Positions 34,404 through 45,643 of a stretch of 64,000 bases of DNA are shown in pieces. The stretch covers positions 434,001 through 498,000 of the forward strand of contig JAIUPT010000015.1 in the NCBI GenBank assembly GCA_022315425.1, read 5' to 3'. Position 1 is the first letter of the stretch, and the number at the start of each line of letters is the position of its first letter. The DNA comes from Pseudevernia furfuracea (Eukaryota; Ascomycota; Lecanoromycetes; Lecanorales; Parmeliaceae). The notes below the pieces were generated by a model that saw only the letters and a program-made list of their open reading frames with translations, had not been told where the DNA came from and ran no database searches. The position numbers were made by a program, and so were the translations under genes.

Positions 34404-34993
34404 TGGGTAAAAATACCGCGTACGAGGGGCTGTTGATCAAATATGTAAGTAGAGTTGCTTTTGAGTAGTCTCACAGTCTCATCTCTTTTGGGGGATGGAA
34501 CCCAGGGACAGGACGGCAATTTGTACCCTGAATCCTACTGTATATATGTTTATAGATTTGCACATTTATTGTCATCAAGCCATGCGTTTTGCCTTCATTC
34601 AACGTAAGGATCAGGACAAATGTTCTTAGTAAGTAAACCGGAATCTGCTATTTTGTCTAAGTTTCCACCAGCACTTCAAGAACTCAACCTGTCACAATTC
34701 GGACTTTTGAGGGAGCGGAATCTGCAAATCGATTGCGATTGATTAAATAGGACTACCGTCTCGCGGTCAACAAACAAAAAAAAAACGGCAAAAAGCCAAA
34801 ACCCAAACGCCCCGAGCTTTATACACCGCAGGACCAAAGCTGCGGTAGCCGCAACATCCATATCCATCAACGTCCTTCGTAGAAAGGGGTCGGACTTCCA
34901 GGAACACCATCTCCCAATTCCCACTCGAGCTCGGCAGACCCGCTGCTCAAAGCAGAACAACATCTTCCACCCCCATCAACTTCACGGATCGAC
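34404..34993. other. 3' intergenic region
   Basis: Convergent downstream region with the Crh-like gene; nothing further seen. Confidence 0.5.
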
Positions 34994-37878
34994 TCACAAG
35001 AACAACACGACAATGGCGGCAACAGCCAAGCCAGCCAAGCCAGCAGGGGCCAAGTTGGCCGCACCACCGGCGAACGGTTTCGCGTTGGCCGACGTGATCG
35101 GGAAGCCGGAGCTCGCCGCAACACCAGTACCGGCCACGGTGCCATTCAAGTATCCTGTAGACGTACTCGTAGCGGTCATTGTCGACGTCGAACTCAGGGT
35201 CGTCGTCGTCATGTTTGTAGGCGCGGCAGCAGGGAGGCCGTTGACCGGGTTGACATCCAGAAGACTACTTGACGGGCTGGCGGCAGGCATAGCGCTGAAG
35301 AGGATGCTTGGGATGACGGCTGTGGACAGAGATGTGGATGAAGCGCTGTCGACGACGGTGCTGATGACGGTGTTTTGGACTGTGGTGTAAGCGGTTGATG
35401 TAACCGGTGTGACCATTGTGACTGTGGAGATGACGTTGGGAATAACGGTAGTGGCGAGGTAGGTTGAAGATGCGCTGTCGACCATGGTGCTGATGCTTGT
35501 GCTGTAAACTGTGCTGTAGATCGTTGAGGCGATGGTTGTGGTTGGGCCAGCGACAGGGGCGACGACAATGGAGGACACAACGCTCGGGATGACTGAGGTA
35601 GCTAGGTACGTGGAAGTAGCACTGTCAGTCATTGTGTTAACTACGGTGCTGTAGATTGTGCTATAGCTTGTCGAAGACGTGGTTGAGGTCTGGGCTGGGG
35701 CAGCAATGGGAGCAACAACAGTGGAAGCGACAACGGTGGGAACGACTGTAGATGAAACGTAGACGGAAGAATTGCTGTCAGTCACAGTCTTGAAGCCGGT
35801 GCTGGACAGAGTCACGTATGTAGTAGAAGTGGTGGTCTTTGCAGGATAAGTCCAGACAACGCTTGTCATAACAGTAGAAGAGGTCGTGGTCGACGAAGCA
35901 CTGACAATGGTGCTGACAATGGTGCTTTGCATGATTGAAGAGACAGGTGGAGTAAAGCCAGGAACAGGACTGCTACCAGTGCAAGCATGGGCTGCGGTAT
36001 AGGCATGGTACGCGTTTGCGGCGACGCTGGGTGGCATGGCGGTGGCTGGATTTTGGACCATGCTGGATGAGGAAGAGCTAGTCGTTTGCGGTGGCACACA
36101 CTTGGTGCAGATAGTGCTAGTGCTGGTGCTCAGGATCGTTGAGAGGGTCGTTGTCTTCATAACGGCAGTGGTACCATTCGCAATCTTGGTGCTGGTCACT
36201 GGGCAGCTGGTGAGGGTGGTGTAGACGATCTCGGTGGTGAACGCGGCAACAGTAGACAGCGGAGATGCCGACATGGGAGCTGCGGTCGAGTTGGTCATTA
36301 CTGGAGATACAGTCGAGCTTGTCATCTGTGGCGCCACACACTTGGTGCAGATGGTACTGGTGCTGGTGCTCAAGATGGTGGACACGTTTGTGGTTGCGAG
36401 TATAGAAGTAACCCCATTCGAGACCTTGGTGCTTGTGACTGGGCAGCTGGTGACAGTGGTATAGACAATCTCGCTGGTGACAGCAGGAACCGTAGACATG
36501 GGAGATGCGGTCGAGCTGGTCATTGGAGGCGCCACACACTTGGTGCAAATGGTGCTAATGCTGGTTGAGTAGATGGTAGAAAGGCTGGTAGCCTTCATGA
36601 CAGACGTAGTACCATTGGCGACCTTCGTTGTAGTGACTGGGCAGCTCGTAACAGTGGTATAGACAACATCGCTGACAACACTGGCCACAATAGATGCCGC
36701 GTTGACAGAGCTGCTGACGCTGGAAATGGAATGTGTGCTGGCAGACACGGCCATAGCCGACGAGGAGGGGGTGACGACCACAGTCGTAGCAGGTTTGGTC
36801 GACGTAACAATGACCTTTGATGTGATGGGTGTGCTGCGAGCGGGGCAATTGAGAACGCTGGAAGCGCAGGCCGTGATAATAACCTCGCTAGTGCTCAAGA
36901 CCGTCGTCTCCGGGATGACAGTTGTATTAGGTTTCACGCTGGAAGAGATCATGCTAGAGGAAGCCACGGAGCTGTGCATGGAGCTGGAGCTGGAGCTGGA
37001 ACTGACGGTGCTGTTGATGGCTTTAATGCTCTGCCAGCTTCCGCTCTTATCGGTGTACTCATACTGCATCGCTGGATTGGCGTTCGTAATTTTCACGCTC
37101 TTGATGTAGGAGGTGTAGTTCTGGGTTGGCGGCAGCGGTGTCGGTCCACCAGCCCATTGCACCGTATCGACGCCTTGTTTACTAGCGTCGCCACCATCCC
37201 ATAGTCCAAGACTGACTTTCATGGGTGTCTGAGGGAACTCGTTTCCTGCTTGAGCTGCGGTGAGGGTGCGAACGACCTTTCCATCGATGGACCAGACAAG
37301 TTCGGTAGGTGACCAGTCAATTGTGTAGGTATGGAATCCAGTCTGGGGCGATGCAACGCTGACGTATTCGCTGACACCGTAGTTCAAGACCCCCTTGCCA
37401 AAATAGTTGGTTTGGGCTTGAGCAGTGTTGGTACCGGTGAACTCCCAATCAATCTCGTCCATGTCATCGGAGAGCAGAACCATGCTGCTGACTATGCCTT
37501 TACCTGGAGCAACCTGTGCGACATACTCTATACGTCCGAAAAAGAAGAAGAAATTGGAATAGATGGTTGGAGCATCACCCTGTTTCCCGAAGTTGAACAC
37601 GGCGCCCATGGTTGAGTTAAAGGTGGTGTACTCGTAGAGAGCACTGGTCCAGTCGCTAGGAAGAGATTTTTGCTTTGTGAAATCCATGAAGTAAGAGCTG
37701 GTCGAGAGACCCAATCCATTCGGGCAGGTGACTATGAGAACCGTTAGTCTTACCCGCACAACACGCTGGAAGACTGCATACCATTCAAAGGGTTACAGAC
37801 TGAGCTCACTTGAGCAAAGGAGAAGGGCAAAGCAACGATGGCAGCGACGACTGCAACTGATTTTTTGCTGAAAAGCAT
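34994..37878 (-). CDS. GPI-anchored Crh-type GH16 wall transglycosylase
   Basis: Exons 37878-37782 and 37731-34994 are joined over a 50-nt intron to give 944 residues. A signal peptide (VAVVAAIVALPFSFA) is followed by VCNPLNVTCPNG and a GH16 domain. The active site D-E-I-D-W-E-F has Glu125 nucleophile, Asp127 and Glu129 acid/base. ETGFHTYTIDWSP-like and VSLGLWDGGD motifs follow. Crh enzymes link chitin to beta-glucan in the wall. Beyond residue 260 come about 650 residues of Ser/Thr-rich sequence with two repeat families. The first has three copies of a unit containing YTTVTSCPV and STICTKCV. The second has about four copies containing STYLATSVIPSVV-type blocks. The C-terminus NLAPAGLAGLAVAAIVVLFL is a GPI-attachment signal. 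At 944 residues it is about twice the usual Crh length, so it is probably a long wall-spanning form. Confidence 0.9.
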
Positions 37879-38643
37879 GGTTAATGAGATGTTGTGTAAT
37901 ATGAAATCACTGAAATGGAAGATCTGTTAAAGATAGTGGGAAGGGTATTTAGGAAAGGTCCTTAAAGACAGTGAGTGTGAAGAGTGTAAGATTTCGAAGA
38001 TTTAGAAAAGATTAGAAGTGAAGGTGGTTAATGAGTATGGGATGGAGGAGATACAAGAAGTAGGTATCTGAACGAAACAAAGAATGCACGTGTCCATTTT
38101 TAGACTCGGTGAGGTTATTAAGACAAAGAGTAGATGTAGCACTGTTAAAGAGAAGAGGCGCACAGCCTCATGACCAAAACAATGGAGACAGGGGGAAGAT
38201 CATTGACTGGCCACTAGAAGGCGCTCGCACCTTGATCATTAAAACTACAAAGACCTGAAGTCGAGGCAACAGTCGAGCGTACCATTGGTGCTTCTGATTC
38301 CCACCAAGCTCGAACCATTATTTATAGCAGATAATTCTTTGTCGTACAATCTTGCTGCCGCGAGAGCTAGTACAGGAGGCCTTGACACAGTAAAGACGTG
38401 GGTGGCCTCGGACAAGGCCATGAATGGGGTCTCCTGAAACAGCGAAGATCCCTCGGATTGATGAAAAGCGGAAACGTCAGTCTGAACGATGTTTCGCAAC
38501 TTTCTCATTTATGTGAGGTTGCCTGCCTTGGCTCAATGAGTGCGCGCCTACATAGATGATCATAGGAGGCCTTGTTTTTGGAGACTGTAAACCACATTAA
38601 CGTCCGTCATTACCATATCCATTAGCAGTGAGGTAGAAGGCAC
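37879..38643. other. intergenic, promoter side of GH16 gene
   Basis: Upstream region of the Crh-like gene and 3' side of PRP9. No supported gene. Confidence 0.5.
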
Positions 38644-40197
38644 TTACTCATAGTATACCTTCTCAGGCATGACGTTACCGTCCGCGTCCTCCATCTGCAC
38701 GACGTTCTCCCCGCCACTCTTTTCCTTCTTTTTATCACGCTGTATCTTGTCCCACAGCTTCAAGGCATCCTCGATCCCTGTGATCTCCCTAAACAGGGTC
38801 GTATTTGTGATCCCCAAACACTTCAAACCATAAATATGTCTCGCCTCGTTGAAGTGCTTATCAAATGCCCTCCGCCCCATATACACAAAGTTTCCGCAAA
38901 TCTCACAAGGGAATTCCACTCCTAAGCCATGTAGCTTATAGAGCCAGTAGGGTATAGGCTTGCCATCCCAAGCTAAAGGTAGCTTGAGGGGGTTGTAGAT
39001 TTTCTCGTCACCATCTGAGTCCGATTCATCATCGCCGTTGCGCTGCGGTACTTCAGTGGACTCAGCAAAGAAGGCGTCGAGCTCCATCTGCCGTTCGCGC
39101 TCCGTCATGCCTTGCTTGCGCTCCACATTCACGCGCGAGTCGGTACGGACAGTCTCCATTGTAGAGGCTAAGCGCTTTATGCGGTATTCACGTTCTCCAA
39201 TTGCACGTTCTTTCAGTCGCTGGACTGTAGAACCTCGAACGTTGGAGTGACCATTTGGAGCTCCTCCGTTTGTACCGTTGGCTTCCCCCCGAGCTTGTCG
39301 CGCTTCGGCGTTTTTGATGTGCTTCTTGCCGTTCAGATGACTTTTGTAGACATTGTCATTCTTGAATTCCTTCTCGCAATCCGGGCACCAGACACCCTCG
39401 CCTGTACCTTCTGTCACGGGTACTGCGGGTCCCGCTGGTTGCGCCTCAGGACCCCAGCCAGAAACTGAGTCCTCATCCCACGCCCTCTCGAAGTCTTGAT
39501 CAATCGAGGTAAAGAACTTGTCCAAGTCCTCCAGCGGTCTTGTACGTCTTAGAAAGCTTTCCAAGTAACCTGCAAGTCGTCCCACGTAGTTGAAGTATTG
39601 ATCCGTACTCTTTTCAGCGCGTTTCATCGCGATGTATTGTGGTCCAAAATTATCGAATATTTGCAGGTATTGCAGGTAGGACACCCGCTTTGACTGGATG
39701 TTCAGGTACTCCTCATGTAACGTTGTCAGATCCAAGAATCGGCCAAAGGCTTCTTCGCCTGTGAACATATTGTCCACTTCCACTGTAGCTGACTCCCCTT
39801 CACCCGGCGCTTTTCTCTTGTATGCCCTTTCTAGATTCTCTACAGGCTGGTTTGGGTATCGTCGATGGTGCTCTTTAATCTCGGTCATCTGTTTGTAGAA
39901 CTCATCAAAAGGGTCCCCGGTAGATATTGACTGTATCTCCTTGGAACGTAGGCCTTCCGTGTCATTGTAGATATCGAGGAGTCGTTTTGATTGGTCTTGG
40001 ATGCGATTGAGAAAGCCGGAAATTTGATGGTCTCGATTTAATCGGTCACGGATCTGGGAAACAGTAAGCATATCATAAAACAACTTCGAACCAGCAGAGG
40101 CACATACATGTCTTGGGTCTTCTGCGATTCGATCACTGATTCCTTGTTCGAGCCTCTCGAGGTCCTCGTGGAGAAACCTTTGTTCCTCGAGTAGCAT
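38644..40197 (-). CDS. PRP9: splicing factor SF3a60 (Prp9/SF3A3)
   Basis: Subunit 3 of the U2 snRNP SF3a complex, needed for pre-spliceosome assembly. Exons 40197-40108 and 40053-38644 give 499 residues. The N-terminal coiled part MLLEEQRFLHEDLERLEQGI leads to EDPRHIRDRLNRDHQIS across the intron. A C2H2-type finger is at CPDCEKEFKNDNVYKSHLNG. The C-terminal matrin-type finger is CEICGNFVYMGRRAFDKHFN followed by EARH. The 54-nt intron (40054-40107, GTATGT ... CCCAG) is a multiple of three and has no stop, so an unspliced reading would add 18 residues between EDPRH and IRDRL. The family sequence supports splicing. The gene is divergent from FAL1, 268 bp away. Confidence 0.93.
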   Translation of the reverse strand: MLLEEQRFLHEDLERLEQGISDRIAEDPRHVCASAGSKLFYDMLTVSQIRDRLNRDHQISGFLNRIQDQSKRLLDIYNDTEGLRSKEIQSISTGDPFDEFYKQMTEIKEHHRRYPNQPVENLERAYKRKAPGEGESATVEVDNMFTGEEAFGRFLDLTTLHEEYLNIQSKRVSYLQYLQIFDNFGPQYIAMKRAEKSTDQYFNYVGRLAGYLESFLRRTRPLEDLDKFFTSIDQDFERAWDEDSVSGWGPEAQPAGPAVPVTEGTGEGVWCPDCEKEFKNDNVYKSHLNGKKHIKNAEARQARGEANGTNGGAPNGHSNVRGSTVQRLKERAIGEREYRIKRLASTMETVRTDSRVNVERKQGMTERERQMELDAFFAESTEVPQRNGDDESDSDGDEKIYNPLKLPLAWDGKPIPYWLYKLHGLGVEFPCEICGNFVYMGRRAFDKHFNEARHIYGLKCLGITNTTLFREITGIEDALKLWDKIQRDKKKEKSGGENVVQMEDADGNVMPEKVYYE

Positions 40198-40465
40198 GGT
40201 GCAGAGGTGGATAAAGGAGCCAAGTAGAAATACCGTCTAAGTTTTTGATGCAATAGGAAAGGGAGAAGAGAGATTATGAACTGCTATGATCAAAGTCGGA
40301 TGATACTGAAGCAAAACTCGAAGGGGAGGAAGACAATGGCCAATCAGAGCGCGACAGCGGCGAAACCGCGGTTAAATATCTCCAATCAAGGTGAAGTTCG
40401 AGCCTTCTTCATCAGCTACGGAAAGAGCGCTATCACAGTCAAAAAAAATCAGAGTTCTGGCAGTC
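40198..40465. promoter_or_regulatory. shared divergent promoter PRP9/FAL1
   Basis: 268 bp separate the two start codons. No specific element was identified. Both products act in pre-mRNA splicing/EJC, so shared control is plausible but inferred. Confidence 0.45.
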
Positions 40466-41811
40466 ATGGCCGGCATTGACAGGAATATGGAGGGTCTGCA
40501 ATCCATCTCTGAATGCAGACTGATCAGAGCTGACTTTGAATTAGAGAAGATGGAGTTCGCAACATCGAAGGAGGTCACTGTAGCCCCTACGTTCGAGAAC
40601 ATGCAGCTGAAGGAGAACCTCCTTCGTGGAATCTATGCCTACGGATATGAATCTCCCTCGGCTGTCCAGTCACGAGCTATCGTTCAGATCTGCAAAGGAC
40701 GAGACACCATTGCTCAAGCGCAATCCGGTACTGGAAAGACGGCGACTTTCTCCATCAGCTGCCTTCAGGTTATCGATACTGCGCTCAGAGAGACCCAGGC
40801 TTTGGTTCTCTCTCCAACTCGAGAGCTGGCCACCCAGATTCAGTCGGTAGTGATGGCACTTGGGGATTACATGAATGTTCAGTGTCACGCTTGCATTGGT
40901 GGGACGAACGTTGGGGAAGACATTCGCAAGCTTGACTACGGCCAGCATATCGTCTCGGGCACACCAGGAAGAGTTGCAGACATGATTCGACGACGCAACT
41001 TGCGCACTCGCAACATCAAGATCCTCGTGCTGGATGAAGCGGACGAGCTGCTCAACCGCGGTTTCAGAGAACAAATCTATGATGTCTACCGCTACCTTCC
41101 TCCTGCGACCCAAGTCGTTGTGGTTTCAGCTACACTTCCATACGATGTCCTGGACATGACCACGAAGTTCATGACAGACCCTGTCCGCATTTTGGTCAAG
41201 CGTGATGAGTTGACGCTCGAGGGTCTCAAGCAATACTTCATCGCCGTCGAAAAGGAGGAATGGAAGTTTGATACCTTGTGCGATCTCTACGATACACTCA
41301 CCATCACACAAGCCGTCATCTTCTGCAATACTCGTAGAAAGGTCGACTGGCTAACGGACAAGATGCGTGAAGCAAACTTCACCGTGTCTTCGATGCATGG
41401 CGAGATGCCGCAGAAGGAGCGGGATAGCATCATGCAGGACTTCCGCCAAGGCAACTCCCGCGTTCTCATCTCGACCGATGTTTGGGCTCGTGGCATTGAC
41501 GTCCAGCAAGTTTCTCTTGTTATCAATTACGATCTGCCTAGTAATCGCGAGAATTACATCCACAGAATTGGTCGAAGTGGACGATTTGGACGGAAAGGAG
41601 TCGCAATCAACTTCGTTACCAGCGAAGATGTTCGTATCCTGCGTGACATTGAATGTAAGATTCCAACAAATCAGAAAGCACCGAAGCTTGCTAACTGGAA
41701 TGTAGTGTACTACTCCACGCAGATCGACGAAATGCCCATGAATGGTATGTAATCGTACTCTAAGCCTGAGAACTACGCTAACATTTCCAAGTTGCGGACC
41801 TTCTGACTTAG
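40466..41811 (+). CDS. FAL1: DEAD-box helicase eIF4A-III (Fal1)
   Basis: Four exons, 40466-40493, 40545-41654, 41706-41744 and 41792-41811, give 398 residues, the usual length. Helicase motifs: AQAQSGTGKT (I), PTRELA (Ia), LDEADELL (II), SAT (III), VLISTDVWARGIDV (V) and HRIGRSGRFGR (VI). The start MAGIDRNMEEKMEFATSKEV and end YYSTQIDEMPMNVADLLT fit the family. The first two introns (40494-40544 with a GTCTGC donor, and 41655-41705) are each 51 nt, frame-neutral and stop-free; the last (41745-41791) is 47 nt. eIF4A-III is the RNA clamp of the exon junction complex and works in rRNA processing in yeast. An in-frame upstream ATG at 40391 is not family-supported. Confidence 0.93.
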
Positions 41812-42895
41812 GAGCGATTTGTGCATGGCGTAATCTTCTGTCATTTTCTGAAGCCATGATCCCACAAAAGCTCAATTGAACGGAAAGCTGCAGATAGTGG
41901 CAGTTGGCGGGGAGCTCTCGAGCGCGAAAGCGGCATAACATGCGTGGAGGAATGGGGCACCACCTCCAAAGGCAAGGCTCATGGTCTTTCCTCAACGATT
42001 TAAATTGACTCATGCTCAGCAGGATAGTAGTGAACGAAATCCTGAATCAAAAATGAAGACTCTCTAGATCAATTTACTGACTATATCAATATCAAAGACT
42101 CATAGCTGACACATTGTCAATAACAGCGGTGGAAAATTGAACAGCCAAGCAAGAAAGTCGCCCTTTTTCGTAGGGTCAACCTGGTAATATGTTTCCATGA
42201 AAGTTAGCCAATTGCTCCTCATCGAGCACCACTTTGAATCTGAGTGCTCTTGCTCGTGCCTCATAGTGACGCAAGCTTTCCAGTTCGACAGAAGTTGGCG
42301 CTTCCCCAACCCCTGAAAATACTTGACCTGGAAACTCTCTCCGTTTACGGTTTCTAACACCAAGGTCTGACTTTTGGCTCTGATTGTTTTCTGTATCTGA
42401 TCGTTCTTCGATCTCCGTTGTAACCTCTTTTGTTGTCTCTCTTTCTGCCTATTTAGCAGGTAGTTCACTTCACGCCGTTGCCTCACTACACACAGGAGCA
42501 CCCTTCGCCCCCAGCATCTCACCTAGGGTCCTGCCTTAGAAGACGTGTCACTTTCTCCGGAGTGAATTGTCTAGATGCGTGTGAATTTCCTGGGGAAACC
42601 CTGATTGAACGCCAGGTGGTAGGGTCTCTTACCGTTCCGATCAACTATATTTTTTGATGCCACCGTTAACACCACACGACGAAAAATGACCGATTTGCCA
42701 CCAAGTGACTACATAAATACAGCCTGTTGCCTAAGCTCCGTTCTAAATTCTTATCTTACGACCGTAACCTTCCTCACCTTTCTCCTTCCTACATACAAAA
42801 TATCGCGCTCTTATAGTCCATACGTCCCTTAAAACTCTCTCCAGACACCTCAAAATTATTCACGTCAACAGTCAATTACGGCTTGATACCAGGAA
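41812..42895. other. intergenic
   Basis: A reverse-strand open stretch (42100-42522) is basic and helix-like but has no ATG start at its 5' end, so it was not called. The remainder is 5' flank of the BTB gene. Confidence 0.4.
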
Positions 42896-44308
42896 ATGGT
42901 GTCTCCTTCACGTCTCGAGGCCTCTTCAGCCACCAAGAAGACGGCATCATTCCCCTCGATTGGCAGCTCTTCGAAGCAGCCAGTCTCTTCAACTTCTCCT
43001 ATCTCAAGCTATCGTTTGGGAACTGCTGCCATGGTCTTTCCCAGCCTTACTGCTACTGTCAAGACATCAGGGGATGATGCCGCTTCATCTACACCTCCAG
43101 CACGTGTGCTACCAGAGCACACTTTGAGCTCTGAGGACAACAACAACGATGATGCGGACTCAACCTACTCAAGCTTCTCGGCCACGCATGCCCTCGTCGA
43201 TGGTGATAACAACTCGGACTCTACCTCTCCATCTGTCAAGGTCACAGATTCCAATGGTGTCCCTCGACGTCCCAAGGCCAAAGCACCAAAGAAGACACTC
43301 GGCAAACATGTCCGTGCCGAACCGAATGCTAGCTCAGCTAGTTCAAATGGAGCTGCTTTTGTGCCAGCCAAGAAGCGCGTCCGTACCGACGCATTGATGA
43401 GGTCAGCACCTCGCGCAACTTCTGCTATCACACCTGGCGGACTGGCTGGCAACTCAGATTTTCTGTATGTTTACTGTCCTCCTTGCTAACTTACACAAAG
43501 ATTCAAAGCTGAAAAATCACAGGAACTTCACTTCCACGATCTTCATCATCCAGCTAGGTACAGACGGCTCAAAATTCTATGCCCACGAGTCCGTCCTCAA
43601 GCGCTCCCCTAAGTTCGCAGAAGAGATCGATAAAGCCAAAGCAAACAAGCGTGCCACGAAGCAGAATACCCTTCCCCTGATGCCCCACGACGCCGTCGCC
43701 TTCGAGCAGATGCTCCAATTCCTCTACAGTGACAGACTCTTGCTGTCTAAGAACAAGAACACCCCTGTCGAGCGTCTCGGAGAATTCAGAGAGCTCATGA
43801 GCTTGGCAAAGCACTATATCCTGCCCGGCTTGCAGAAGTTGGTCGTCAAGCTCTTCTCGCGCTCTGAGATCCTGGCCAAGGTCCCACCAGGGACTTTCTT
43901 CGATTGGGCTGAGGACATGTACCACGAGGAACTCGACCATGAAAATGGACCATTCAAGGTGTACTTGTCCAAGGTATCGCCGATGCTCATGAAGGGAGTG
44001 GATGAGGCGACCAGAAAAGATCTGGCTCGTATGATCAAGCAGGGAGGTGGGTTCGCTGAGCAGCTTTTCGTTGCTTCTGCTACTGTAAGTTCTCTTTGCT
44101 TGATGATGTTCGGTCTATAAGCTAATTGATTAAGGCATTGGATATGCAGACAGATCTCATTGCCGTCAAGAAAGAAGAGGTGAAGGAGAAGCCCACTCCC
44201 GCTCGTCCTCGTACGACCAAAGGCAAGGGCAAGGAGCCTGTCCGTCAAGCTGCCCATGAGGAAGCCTCGGATTCGCCTGAGGACGAACCCATGGAGGACG
44301 ACGAGTAG
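42896..44308 (+). CDS. BTB/POZ domain protein
   Basis: Exons 42896-43464, 43523-44084 and 44135-44308 join to 434 residues. The first 185 residues are Ser/Thr- and Pro-rich with basic patches (RPKAKAPKKTLGKHVRAE, PAKKRVRTDALM), probably nuclear and disordered. Residues about 190-300 form a BTB fold: FTSTIFIIQLGTDGSKFYAH then ESVLKRSPKFAEEI, with MLQFLYSDRLLL and LAKHYILPGLQKLVV, as in fungal BTB proteins. A helical C-terminal region ends in an acidic tail (SPEDEPMEDDE). BTB proteins dimerise or bind Cul3; the partner is unknown here. Confidence 0.85.
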
Positions 44309-45643
44309 CTCTTCGGTACGTTCGCACCTCTTACCGCTACAAACCGTCTATCTCATACTGATTCATGATGCAGTTCGAAATTAAGCCCATCCCCTTCTTC
44401 TCAAGTGGCAACATTGCTGGCCCGCCTTTATTCTTAGTCACGAATTCCGCTTGAGAAGACCATCCATGTGCTTCGGTCCCTTAGATCCTTAACGCTTGCT
44501 TGCCAGCAAGCTAGGGCTTCTCGACTCGTATTCCTTCAATTCTACAGCGGACTTAGTCCACTTTCTACATTAGCATCAAGGCATTTAAACCGCTCGCTTT
44601 TACTAAATCTCCACTCCGCTTTTCATACCTTCAAACCCTCGAGAGGTCACGCGTGCAACATGTATCGTCATTCAACGGTATCAGTACGGTATCCCCACAT
44701 TTTTCTTCGGCTTCCAACCAAGCGTTGAGGCCACTTCATCAGCCCTTCTTCCCAGTAATAGTGCAGTTCTACGACTCGTGGAGGCGAGATTCGTGGCAGT
44801 AGCGAGGGCAATTACCCAGAAAGTTCATTGTTTTAGCATGCGATTGTGTTTTTTCAAAACCGACGGCATGCAATGCCTGAAGAAGAGAATGGCCATCGAG
44901 TCTAGGTTTTCGTACCATAAGATACCTGAATTGATGATGTTCACCCAGTTTTGAACAGCAGCAAATAAATGGGTTGAGGCCAGCCATAATGAGCACATGT
45001 AAACCATTGCAAAGCACCCTCACACTGAACACCCCAATATCTTCTGACTAGCCTGCTCGGTCTATTGCGGTCTATCAGTCCAATCTTGTCCGTCATCTGC
45101 GCTTGTGTTGTCTCAAAATGCCTTGTTTCTTCGGACAGAAGATTCCCAAAAAAAACTCTCATGCTTACTCTGCTGCTCTGAGCAAGGATAAGGGGGTCTC
45201 TCTTGCTGCATTGCAGCATCTGACGTCCCCAGGAAAAGCCAGATGTGTTTCCGTGCCATTTTTATTGCCCTGGAATCAGGACTATTCGTCTCAAGCCCGA
45301 GCCGTTCAGCTCAACAGCTTGTACGAATGAACTAACCACTTGAACCTAGCGAGGCAACAATGACGGGTAGGCTCTAAGGTGTAACAAGCCCAGAGAGGTA
45401 TTGAAAACTTGGAAAAGCTGTTTCGGAAATCGGAACATCAAGTTGGACGGCTGGAGAATCTTATTGAACATCCTTTGAACTTTGGACGAACGTTCGAAAG
45501 GTAGATAACTACTTTGGGTATCAAGGGTTCCTCTGTCATACATTGTTTCCAGTAATGATCAGGCCAGACTCCTTTCCGCATGCCAGGACGCCAGTCGCTC
45601 ATGCCAACTTCAGATCCTCTACCAACCATGCCCAAGTAATGTA
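44309..45643. other. intergenic, nothing supported
   Basis: Includes the 3' flank of the BTB gene and 3' flank of CDC16. Short open stretches have no protein character. Confidence 0.45.

Noticed and set aside
42100..42522. Basic 140-codon reverse-strand ORF
   Set aside because: No ATG start; the stop TAG lies just upstream of its GTG; no domain or splice site supports it.
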